Shown one piece after another: positions 43,315 through 49,813 of a DNA stretch of 49,813 bases. The notes beneath the pieces are model-generated. The model was not told where the DNA came from and did no database searches. It worked only from the letters and a program-made list of their open reading frames with translations. The position numbers were made by a program, and so were the translations under genes. How positions within the stretch are numbered: position 1 is the first letter of the stretch; each line of letters opens with the position of its first letter. The DNA is from an uncultured Verrucomicrobiales bacterium (GTDB taxonomy: Bacteria > Verrucomicrobiota > Verrucomicrobiia > Verrucomicrobiales > Akkermansiaceae): contig CALFSW010000381.1 in NCBI GenBank assembly GCA_937916505.1, positions 1 to 49,813 on the forward strand. Reading direction: 5' to 3'.

Positions 43315-44576
43315 TTTGACACCACCTTCCCGAAAACATTTTCAAATTCAGCTGCCATCGCCCCGACATGATAGCGATCTTCGACCGCCCGCCGACCCTT
43401 TTCTCCCATCTGCCTTCGATCCGGATTTCCCAGCATCTCGCGAATCCCCCGGGCGAGATCCTTTGATGAGTTGGGCTCTACAAGAATCCCGCACCCTGCC
43501 TCCTCCACAATCTCCGGGAAAGCGGAGGCATTGGGCATCACCACGGGCACACCGCAAGCCATCGCCTCAATCAGATAAAGCCCAAACGCCTCCGGGTAGG
43601 TGACAGGCACGGAAAAAACCGAGAGACTCTGCAGAAACTCCGCCTTTTCATCGCGATCCAAATTCGGCAGCCATTCGACACAGTCTTCCAAACCGGCTTT
43701 CTTGAGTTTTTTCTGAAGACCGGCCACATAGACACCATCTCCCCCCCCCATCGTACCAGCCACCGCAAGCCTCAGCGACGGATCGTTCAAGTGAATGAAA
43801 GCGTCAACCAATAGCCCCAGCCCCTTGGCATGACACATTCTTGCCAGATATCCAATCCTGCCACCTTCCTTCGCCATCTCGTAGCCCGCCAGGTTGATGC
43901 CATTGGGAATGACCTCAATGGCACCTCTCTCCAACCCCAGTCTCTTCTCCATCACTGTGGCATAGTAGGCGCTTGGTGCGATCAGGGCGTCAGCATCCGC
44001 CACCCGCTTCGCCATTTCCTTCCAGGCCTCACCGCTCCATGGATCCGGCAAGCCATCGAGAAAAGAATCCTCTCCCTGAAACGTGCAAACCACAGGCACC
44101 TGCAACCGTTTCTTGAGTTCGCAGATCAATCCCGCAAGAAGGGCATTCGAAAGCACCACCACATCCGGCCTGCCATCCCGCTCCAACCATTCCACCAACT
44201 TATCGACTTCCTTTCCAAGATTGCTCTCTTCCAACCTCAACATCAAACAGGTCATTTCTCCCTGTTCCTTCGCGGAAGTCAGATGGCTCCGCTTTGCGAC
44301 GGCCCTAAGAAGCCCCTTCCCATTGAAAAGGCGATCCATCCAGCGGGGCATGACTCGAAAAATCCCGTACTTCTGCTGAAGGTAAACGTTGATCCCCCCG
44401 AAGAAGACCGGTGTCACTTCATCAACTCTCTCCTCATCGAGTTGAAGTGGCAGATACATCGGGACCAAATGGGTCTCATGCCCCCTCGCGATCAGCTCCC
44501 TGGCCAGCGCATTGTCGCGCATGCAGGCCCCGCAGTAATAGCTGCCGGTTCCTGCCGTGAGAAGAGTGATTTTCAA
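43311..44576 (-). CDS. GT4-family glycosyltransferase
   Basis: About 421 residues of a GT-B fold retaining glycosyltransferase. The N-terminus KITLLTAGTGSYYCGACMRDNALA is typical of a GT4 subgroup (here residues 2-25). The C-terminal donor site has the EX7E motif in EAFGLYLIEAMACGVPVV, and NGINLAGYE precedes it. The start is uncertain: TTG at 44576 sits three bases after the upstream stop, GTG at 44594 overlaps the upstream gene, and the first ATG at 44657 is well inside it. Donor and acceptor are unknown. Within the operon it may glycosylate an aromatic product. Confidence 0.87.
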   Translation of the reverse strand: MKITLLTAGTGSYYCGACMRDNALARELIARGHETHLVPMYLPLQLDEERVDEVTPVFFGGINVYLQQKYGIFRVMPRWMDRLFNGKGLLRAVAKRSHLTSAKEQGEMTCLMLRLEESNLGKEVDKLVEWLERDGRPDVVVLSNALLAGLICELKKRLQVPVVCTFQGEDSFLDGLPDPWSGEAWKEMAKRVADADALIAPSAYYATVMEKRLGLERGAIEVIPNGINLAGYEMAKEGGRIGYLARMCHAKGLGLLVDAFIHLNDPSLRLAVAGTMGGGDGVYVAGLQKKLKKAGLEDCVEWLPNLDRDEKAEFLQSLSVFSVPVTYPEAFGLYLIEAMACGVPVVMPNASAFPEIVEEAGCGILVEPNSSKDLARGIREMLGNPDRRQMGEKGRRAVEDRYHVGAMAAEFENVFGKVVSK

Positions 44577-44577
44577 A

Positions 44578-45855
44578 TCAAGCAGGGGCTCCACTTTGCA
44601 CAGTCTTGCCGTGAGGCAGTTCGGAGGGAAGCTCTGCGAACTCCGCAACCCGCCCAAACAATTCGGTGTAATCCTTATCCATCAGGTCCCCAATCAGACA
44701 ATCCGTCAAATCACGGCGCACCCCGGCATATTTATTCACGACATCTCCGAAACTGAAATCGTCATCGTAAAAGGCATAGACCAGCTTGCGCATCCACTCG
44801 ATTCCCAAGCAAACACGTTCTCCGTAATCACGGAATTGCCCGCTCCCAAAATCCTGGTTCACGAGCGCTTTCTCGACCGCATCCGCTCCAAGCGATCCCG
44901 TGGTGAGAGCCAAATAAACCCCGGAGGAAAAGACCGGATCCAAAAAAGCAAAGGCATCGCCAATGAGAACCAATCCATCGGTGGCGCAATGCTCTGCCCG
45001 ATAGGAATACTCACCGGCAACCCAGTATTCGCCGAACTGCTCCCCTTCTGAAAGATGCTCCTCGATCCATTTGTTTTCCTTAATTTCGCGTTCATAAATC
45101 GCCGCAAGATCGCGCCCATCGCGATACAAATAATCACGTTCAGCGACGATTCCAGTGCTCACGATATCGTCCTTGAGAGGAATATTCCAAAACCAACCTT
45201 TTTCTTTCACATAGGCAATGGTGGTGGCTCCTTCGTCAACTCCGGGATCACGTTTCGCTCCCTTGTAGAGCGTCCAGATCGCAATCTTGTTCAATTTGGG
45301 ATCCCGTTTACGCCATTTTTTCTTCCTTTGGAAAAGGGCATCGCGCCCTGAAGCATCCATTGTAATTGGAGCCCGCAACTCAAATTTTTTGCCCGATTCA
45401 TCTTCGGCAGTCACGCCGGTGATCACCCCATCCTCTTCAAGGAAATCGAGCACCTTGATTCCCTCACGCACTTCGGCACCCGCTTCCCGGGCCCGTTCCA
45501 TCATCATGGTATCGAATGACGCGCGATCGACCTGCCACGTTCGTGCGCGGGGGTGATCGGTATGCTTCGAAAAATAAAATGGCGTCGAGAGCTCACCGTC
45601 CGGACTCACAAACTGCACGCTTTGTTTCGACTGATACCCCTCGGCATCAAGTCGCTCCGTCATCCCCAACCGATCGAGGGTGTCCCAGCAATGGGGAATC
45701 AGCGACTCACCGACATGATAACGGGGAAAGTGCTCCTTCTCTAAAACGATCACCTTTCTCCCCTTCTCTTCCGCGAGAATGGTCGCCGCCGTTGTCCCGG
45801 CCGGGCCGGCTCCGATAATGAGAACGTCACAGTCATAGGATGAATTTGAGATCAT
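44578..45855 (-). CDS. FAD-dependent halogenase-like oxidoreductase
   Basis: 425 residues. An FAD-binding start (CDVLIIGAGPAGTTAATILA), then HVGESLIPHCWDTLDRLG, and the GDAFAFLDPVFSSGVYLA motif place it in the geranylgeranyl-reductase/tryptophan-halogenase superfamily. The GWFWNIP motif at about 220-226 fits the WxWxIP signature of flavin-dependent halogenases, and Lys77 (YQSKQSVQF) falls where phenol/pyrrole-type halogenases of the CmlS/CndH group keep their catalytic Lys. It might instead be a hydroxylase or reductase, as many superfamily members with this motif are uncharacterised. Start and stop overlap the neighbouring genes: ATGA with the UbiC-like gene, and the glycosyltransferase start directly after its stop. 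Confidence 0.8.
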   Translation of the reverse strand: MISNSSYDCDVLIIGAGPAGTTAATILAEEKGRKVIVLEKEHFPRYHVGESLIPHCWDTLDRLGMTERLDAEGYQSKQSVQFVSPDGELSTPFYFSKHTDHPRARTWQVDRASFDTMMMERAREAGAEVREGIKVLDFLEEDGVITGVTAEDESGKKFELRAPITMDASGRDALFQRKKKWRKRDPKLNKIAIWTLYKGAKRDPGVDEGATTIAYVKEKGWFWNIPLKDDIVSTGIVAERDYLYRDGRDLAAIYEREIKENKWIEEHLSEGEQFGEYWVAGEYSYRAEHCATDGLVLIGDAFAFLDPVFSSGVYLALTTGSLGADAVEKALVNQDFGSGQFRDYGERVCLGIEWMRKLVYAFYDDDFSFGDVVNKYAGVRRDLTDCLIGDLMDKDYTELFGRVAEFAELPSELPHGKTVQSGAPA

Positions 45856-46379
45856 GATTTTTCTCTGGGTAGGATTTCAATAATTCTGGCGAGAACCGTC
45901 CGATCTTCGCTCAACAACGAATTGTAGCGCCCAAAGAGAAATTTACTACCGGCAGCTGGAAAAAAATCCGGTTCAAAGGTTTCCCCGGGGATTTTCAGAA
46001 AACCGCCGGGCTCACTCGAATACCCAAACCCACTGTCGTTCAAGATCGCTCCCAGCGGCTTTAGCCCTCCGGTAATCTCCGCTCTCAATTCTTTGGGGAA
46101 GTTCTCCAAAAACACTCGAATCAGACCATACTCCACCGGTTTTTCTCCCACTTTCAAAAGGACTTCACGAACGTAGCACTCCTGATCCAATGGCTCCTGA
46201 AGCACCTTCAGACCCACCTCGCCTCCATGGAAGCGAGCGAGCGTCGAAGTCATGTCGCGCTTGTGACAGAGTAGCTCCTGGTAGGGGCTTTCAATCTCCT
46301 CAGGTTCCACCCACGTGAACTGCAGGTCACGCAGATGTTCACAAGCCAGAAGGTCCTGGATCTCGAGCGTTCCCTCCAT
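45852..46379 (-). CDS. UbiC-like chorismate lyase family protein
   Basis: 175 residues with the pattern of chorismate-pyruvate lyases (UbiC/DUF98 fold). LLCHKRDMTSTLARFHGGEV aligns with the MT-containing first motif, YVREVLLKVGEKPVEYG contains the Arg matching the substrate-binding Arg of UbiC (Arg76 in E. coli), GLKPLGAILNDSG matches the PLG motif, and LFGRYNSLLS and IIEILP resemble the C-terminal strands, with a Glu near residue 170. Such enzymes release hydroxybenzoate from chorismate. Identity is low, so the call is by motif order. It starts three bases after the radical SAM stop and overlaps the FAD gene by four bases. Confidence 0.7.
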   Translation of the reverse strand: MEGTLEIQDLLACEHLRDLQFTWVEPEEIESPYQELLCHKRDMTSTLARFHGGEVGLKVLQEPLDQECYVREVLLKVGEKPVEYGLIRVFLENFPKELRAEITGGLKPLGAILNDSGFGYSSEPGGFLKIPGETFEPDFFPAAGSKFLFGRYNSLLSEDRTVLARIIEILPREKS

Positions 46380-46382
46380 GAG

Positions 46383-47729
46383 TTAGACCAACTTGTTCGT
46401 ACGATGCTCGGGCAGGAAAAAGTCGTGAAGGATATTGTCCACACACAGCAATCCATCCCGTTCCAAAACGATCTCCTTCCCTTCGACTTTCAAAAGCCCT
46501 TCGTCGGTGAGCTCGCCCAGCTCGCTTTCCCAGCGTGCCAAAACATCAACCCCATACTTGGAATCAAAGTGACCGGCATCCACATGGCCCAGTTTCATCC
46601 GCAGGATGAACTCCCGAATCATGCGGTGCTCCTCGGTCGTCCGGAAACTCCGTTTGGTCGGCATTTTCCCGTCATCAATAGCCTTCGTGTAGTCATCGAT
46701 CTCAGTCAGATTTTGGTAATGAACTCCCGCCGCATGTGAGAACGATGCCACTCCGAGCCCAAGCAAATCAGCTCCTCCCCAAAGTGAGTCACGGTAAATG
46801 AACTTTGCCTTGTCCGGATCCTTCACCGCCGTGTAGCCGGAACCTACGGTGTAACCGGCGCTCTCCAGAGCCGCGAAAGCTTCCTTCACCCAACGACGTT
46901 TTGTCTGCCAGTCGGCCACCGGAGCAATCAGCTTTCCGGTGTCCTTCATTTCGCGGTAAATCGTCGTATTATAGGGAATTTCCATCTGATAGACGGTGAC
47001 GCTGTCCGGAGCGAGCTCGATGGTTTTTTCGATGTTACGCTGCCAGTTTTCTTCGGTCTCCTCGATCATTCCTGAGATCAGGTCGATATTGATTTGATCA
47101 AAATTCTCCGCACGCGCCCGCTCGTAGGCCCGCTCCACTTCCTTTGATCGGTGGGCCCGCCCGTTGATTTCCAAAATGTGATCATCGAAGTTTTCGATTC
47201 CCAAACTCAATCGGGTCACCCCGATGTCCTTGATCGCGGAAAGCTTGCCCGCATTCAAAGTTCCCGGCTCGCATTCAAAGGCCACTTCTTCCGCGGCATC
47301 CCACGGTAGAATGGCCTTCATCCGATCAGTCAAATTTTTGAGTTGCTTCGCCGAAAGATAGGAAGGCGTCCCTCCTCCAAAATAAACGAAATGAGGCTTC
47401 CTCCCCTCGATCAGAGGCTTGCGTGCCATCATCTCAAGCTCAGTCACGGTCGCATCCAGATAGTTCTTGATGTCGTCGGCGCTTTTGTCCGTGTAGACCC
47501 TAAAGTAGCAAAAATGACACCGTTTCCGGCAGAACGGAATGTGATGATAGAGACCCAATGGAACTCCTTCTTTCGACGGTTGATTATAGATTTCCTCTAC
47601 CTGCTCGTTCTGGTCATCCGACCAAAAGGAAAAAGGAGGATAATTGGAGATAAAGTAATTCCCCGCCCGAGTGTCTTTCTTTTGATCTGCGGCTGCGCTC
47701 ATATAGTGAAGTAACTTTGGCTTACTCAT
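46383..47729 (-). CDS. HemN/HemW-like radical SAM protein
   Basis: 448 residues. The radical SAM cluster motif is CRKRCHFCYF with Cys67, Cys71 and Cys74, preceded by YHHIPF; the fourth position is Phe, as in HemW-type proteins rather than the Cys of true HemN. FVYFGGGTPSYLS and the later INIDLISGMIEET and VTVYQMEIPYNT are family motifs, and a HemN C-terminal domain follows (LGVASFSHAAG). Homologues are oxygen-independent coproporphyrinogen dehydrogenases, heme chaperones, or class C radical SAM methyltransferases. Being first in the overlapping aromatic-type operon, a biosynthetic role is more likely than heme synthesis, but this is inference. Confidence 0.82.
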   Translation of the reverse strand: MSKPKLLHYMSAAADQKKDTRAGNYFISNYPPFSFWSDDQNEQVEEIYNQPSKEGVPLGLYHHIPFCRKRCHFCYFRVYTDKSADDIKNYLDATVTELEMMARKPLIEGRKPHFVYFGGGTPSYLSAKQLKNLTDRMKAILPWDAAEEVAFECEPGTLNAGKLSAIKDIGVTRLSLGIENFDDHILEINGRAHRSKEVERAYERARAENFDQINIDLISGMIEETEENWQRNIEKTIELAPDSVTVYQMEIPYNTTIYREMKDTGKLIAPVADWQTKRRWVKEAFAALESAGYTVGSGYTAVKDPDKAKFIYRDSLWGGADLLGLGVASFSHAAGVHYQNLTEIDDYTKAIDDGKMPTKRSFRTTEEHRMIREFILRMKLGHVDAGHFDSKYGVDVLARWESELGELTDEGLLKVEGKEIVLERDGLLCVDNILHDFFLPEHRTNKLV

Positions 47730-47801
47730 GAAACTTTACACGGAAGAAAACGGGATTATTGCAGTCGATGAGTTGGAATCTTCACCTGTGGCTGGACGGG
47801 A

Positions 47802-47819
47802 TGTGACGGAAACGTCACA
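47802..47819. promoter_or_regulatory. Palindromic operator-like site in divergent gap
   Basis: TGTGACG (47802-47808) and CGTCACA (47813-47819) are perfect inverted repeats around GAAA. The site lies in the 139-base gap between the divergent radical SAM operon and the PhoB-like gene, if the latter starts at 47869. It resembles a CRP/FNR-type dyad but has eight bases between TGTGA and TCACA instead of six. Confidence 0.5.
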
Positions 47820-47868
47820 CTGGAGTGCGATGGAACAAGCCGGGCCTAAGATTCACTGGGATCCAGTT

Positions 47869-48549
47869 ATGGAAAACATCCTGATTGTCGAAGATGAAGT
47901 CGACATCGCCAACCTCATCTCATTCAACCTCGAACGGGCCGGATTCACGGTGGATATGGTTCACGACGGCCGCGAGGGACTTGAACGGATCCTCAAGGAC
48001 CAGCCCTCTCTGGTCATCCTGGACCTCATGCTTCCCGGTCTTGATGGCCATCAGATCCTCAAGGAAATGCAGCGGGACACCCGCTCCCACGCCATCCCTG
48101 TCCTCATGCTGACCGCAAAGAGCCAGATTGACGACCGCATCAGGGGACTCGAATCCGGAGCCGACGATTACCTCACCAAGCCCTTCAGCCCAAAGGAACT
48201 CATCCTCCGGGTTCAGGCCATCGTCAAAAGGAACCGTGCCACTCCCGGCTCGGTCATCTTCTCCTTCGGGCCCTTCCGGTTCGACAAAAACAACCTCGCT
48301 TTCTATCTCAACGAGGAACCCCTCCCGCTCACCTCGACAGAGTTCAAGCTCCTCCTCTTCCTCTGCCAGCGCTCCGGCCAGCCACAGGACCGCAATGATC
48401 TCCTCAAAGTGGTTTGGGGATACAATGATGATGTTCACAGCCGCACGCTCGACACCCATATGAAGCGACTCCGTCAAAAACTGGGCGAAGAAAGCGCTCT
48501 CATTGAAACAGTTCGTGGAGTTGGTTATTTAGTCCGCGAAATCGAATGA
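47869..48549 (+). CDS. PhoB/OmpR-family response regulator
   Basis: A 226-residue DNA-binding regulator. The receiver domain starts MENILIVEDEVDIANLI, with phosphoacceptor Asp52 in VILDLMLPGLDG and Lys in DYLTKPFSPKEL. The winged-helix domain ends with TLDTHMKRLRQKLGE and IETVRGVGYLV, the OmpR/PhoB hallmark. The ATG at 47869 is chosen because the canonical N-terminus begins there; the frame is open back to 47728 but the extension looks non-coding and would overlap the divergent gene's start. The downstream kinase overlaps by ATGA. Control of phosphate genes is plausible but not shown by the sequence. Confidence 0.92.
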   Translation: MENILIVEDEVDIANLISFNLERAGFTVDMVHDGREGLERILKDQPSLVILDLMLPGLDGHQILKEMQRDTRSHAIPVLMLTAKSQIDDRIRGLESGADDYLTKPFSPKELILRVQAIVKRNRATPGSVIFSFGPFRFDKNNLAFYLNEEPLPLTSTEFKLLLFLCQRSGQPQDRNDLLKVVWGYNDDVHSRTLDTHMKRLRQKLGEESALIETVRGVGYLVREIE

Positions 48550-49778
48550 CCTACTTCGCCTTCGCTTGTGCTTTGATTCTCGGAATCCTCTTCTTACGCG
48601 CATCCCGAAAACTCCGAAATTCGGAAGAATACAACACCCAACTGCGTCGCGACATCCGCAACCGGAATGAAGCTCGGAACAAAACCCACCAAAGAGAAAT
48701 CCAGCGCCTCCTCGATGCCCTTCCATACCCGTTTTTTTCGATCAGCGAAAAAGGCCATGTCATCCGTATCAACCGACATTCGGAAGAAATCTTCGAAGAC
48801 CGGGACATCAAGGACCGAAGCATTCGACAGGTTTTTCTCGATTCGCCAATCTACTCCAGCATCAAAAGTGTCCTCGACACCCCCGCGCCCTACCGTGGCA
48901 CTTTGCGACTCCCCCCTGGGTCTCCCTTTTCATCCAGAGCTGGTGATAAAGACTCCCATTGGGAAATCGATGTCCGCCCCCTCGCCCTTCAAAGCAACTC
49001 CCTGGAAGTTCAACTCATGATGCGCGATATCACCGCCAGCGTTCACGCCGACCAAGTCCGCCAGGATTTCGTCGCAAATGCTTCGCACGAACTCCGGACC
49101 CCTCTTTCCATCATTTCGGGATATCTCGAAAACCTCACCGAAGAAGGCGGACTCGATAACAAGGCTCTCGCTCAAAAGATGCTCAACACCATGGACCGGC
49201 ATGTCGTCCGCATCAATTGCATCGTCGAAGACATGCTCGTGATCTCCAAACTGGAGTCTGATGAAGCAGCTCCCCTCAAACTTGCCCCATTCAATATCGC
49301 AGGGTGTGTCCGTGACATCATCGAGCGACTGGAACCCATCATCGAACAACAGAAGGCGTCCGTTGAAGTGAACGTTCCCGGGATTCAAATCACCGGTGAC
49401 CATTTCTATTGGACCCAGATTCTCTTCAACCTCGTCGAGAATGCTCTCAAGCAAAACACCGCTGCTCCCGTCACCATCCGCATTGATGGAGAACAAAACA
49501 AAAAAGGGAACTTCACAATTCGCATCACCGATAATGGCATTGGGATCCCCGGCAGTGATCTCCCCTTCATCTTCAAACGATTCTACCGGGTCGAAAAGCA
49601 CCACACCCAATCCCAGGTGAAAGGCACGGGCCTCGGACTCTCCATCGTCAAGCGGGCCATCGAAGCCCATGGCGGCAACATCAGTGCAGCTTCCACCCCC
49701 GGAGATCAAACGATCTTCACCATCACGCTGCCTCCCATCGAAGCCCCGAATGACAGGAACGAAGGGCGATTGGCTTGA
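48546..49778 (+). CDS. PhoR-like membrane sensor histidine kinase
   Basis: 410 residues. A single N-terminal membrane segment (YFAFACALILGILFL) is followed by a charged helix, a PAS domain at about 53-160 (LLDALPYPFFSISEKGHVIR), HisKA with phosphoacceptor His181 in FVANASHELRTPLSIISGYL, and HATPase motifs (NLVENALKQN, ITDNGIGIP, GTGLGLSIVKRA). The layout, with one anchor, no periplasmic sensor and a cytoplasmic PAS, resembles PhoR. It is coupled to the regulator by a four-base overlap. The last 35 bases of the window follow its stop and contain nothing recognisable. Confidence 0.92.
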   Translation: MTYFAFACALILGILFLRASRKLRNSEEYNTQLRRDIRNRNEARNKTHQREIQRLLDALPYPFFSISEKGHVIRINRHSEEIFEDRDIKDRSIRQVFLDSPIYSSIKSVLDTPAPYRGTLRLPPGSPFSSRAGDKDSHWEIDVRPLALQSNSLEVQLMMRDITASVHADQVRQDFVANASHELRTPLSIISGYLENLTEEGGLDNKALAQKMLNTMDRHVVRINCIVEDMLVISKLESDEAAPLKLAPFNIAGCVRDIIERLEPIIEQQKASVEVNVPGIQITGDHFYWTQILFNLVENALKQNTAAPVTIRIDGEQNKKGNFTIRITDNGIGIPGSDLPFIFKRFYRVEKHHTQSQVKGTGLGLSIVKRAIEAHGGNISAASTPGDQTIFTITLPPIEAPNDRNEGRLA

Positions 49779-49813
49779 GGATGGTTAGATGGGGCGAGCT
49801 TGCTGGAGGAGTT

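Noticed and set aside
47802-47819. Canonical CRP site
   Set aside because: The half-sites TGTGA and TCACA are eight bases apart, not six, so only a general dyad is claimed.
47728-47868. N-terminal extension of the PhoB-like regulator
   Set aside because: OmpR-family regulators begin directly with the receiver domain at MENILIVEDE; the extension would overlap the divergent gene start and contains the palindromic site.
1-49813. CRISPR arrays, tRNA or rRNA genes, insertion sequences, prophage
   Set aside because: Reading through all intergenic gaps showed no spaced repeats, no cloverleaf-like sequences and no transposase or integrase frames.

Overview
The window looks like chromosomal DNA from a Verrucomicrobia-type (PVC superphylum) bacterium. 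The main evidence is the paired Planctomycete-type cytochrome/DUF1549/DUF1553 protein and DUF1501 protein, together with a sulfatase, a GH75-type chitosanase-like protein, PQQ-propeller and PI-PLC-like secreted proteins, and a Bat aerotolerance-type operon. The assignment is inference from gene content. Genes are tightly packed: no gene-free stretch exceeds 300 bases. I saw no tRNA, rRNA, insertion sequence, prophage or CRISPR array.

Layout. 1-4.2 kb: the end of a possible membrane protein, then on the minus strand dgt and an RsuA-like pseudouridine synthase, a small unknown plus-strand ORF, and minus-strand genes for a PI-PLC-like secreted protein and a lipoprotein. 4.3-8.1 kb: chrA, then leuC and leuD with a secreted DUF2059 protein gene between them, closed by a hairpin terminator. 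8.2-12.7 kb (minus): the DUF1501/PSD1 pair. 12.8-16.8 kb: a manganese/iron-type ABC importer (lipoprotein, ATPase, two permeases); the first permease carries a C-terminal DtxR/MntR-like sensor domain. 16.9-21.3 kb: a soluble NtrB-like kinase, a sigma-54 response regulator and a GT-C-like membrane protein. 21.3-23.5 kb: xseB overlapping dxs. 23.5-24.8 kb (minus): a PQQ-propeller protein.

25.0-37.7 kb is one long plus-strand operon-like block: MoxR ATPase, DUF58 protein, an anchor protein, BatA, a BatB-thioredoxin-like-TPR fusion, a BatD-BatE fusion, and two tandem HtrA-like proteins. One of these keeps a full catalytic triad and the other has lost it. The block reads as an envelope quality-control or stress module. 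A membrane-anchored GH75-like protein faces it on the minus strand.

39.1-42.3 kb: selD, whose true reading frame starts at 39153 and contains an in-frame TGA (selenocysteine) followed by a SECIS-like hairpin; a strong terminator; a PAP2-type phosphatase; and a sulfatase. 42.3-47.7 kb (minus): a membrane protein, then five genes joined by overlaps or a 3-nt gap. In transcription order they are a HemN/HemW-like radical SAM protein, a UbiC-like chorismate lyase, a flavin halogenase-like oxidoreductase, a GT4 glycosyltransferase and a 4HBT thioesterase. This looks like a compact, possibly undescribed pathway for a modified aromatic compound. 47.9-49.8 kb: a PhoB/PhoR-like two-component pair.

The observations most worth following are the selenocysteine-containing SelD, the five-gene aromatic operon, the permease-metal sensor fusion, the cysteine-less thioredoxin fold in BatB, and the protease/pseudoprotease pair.
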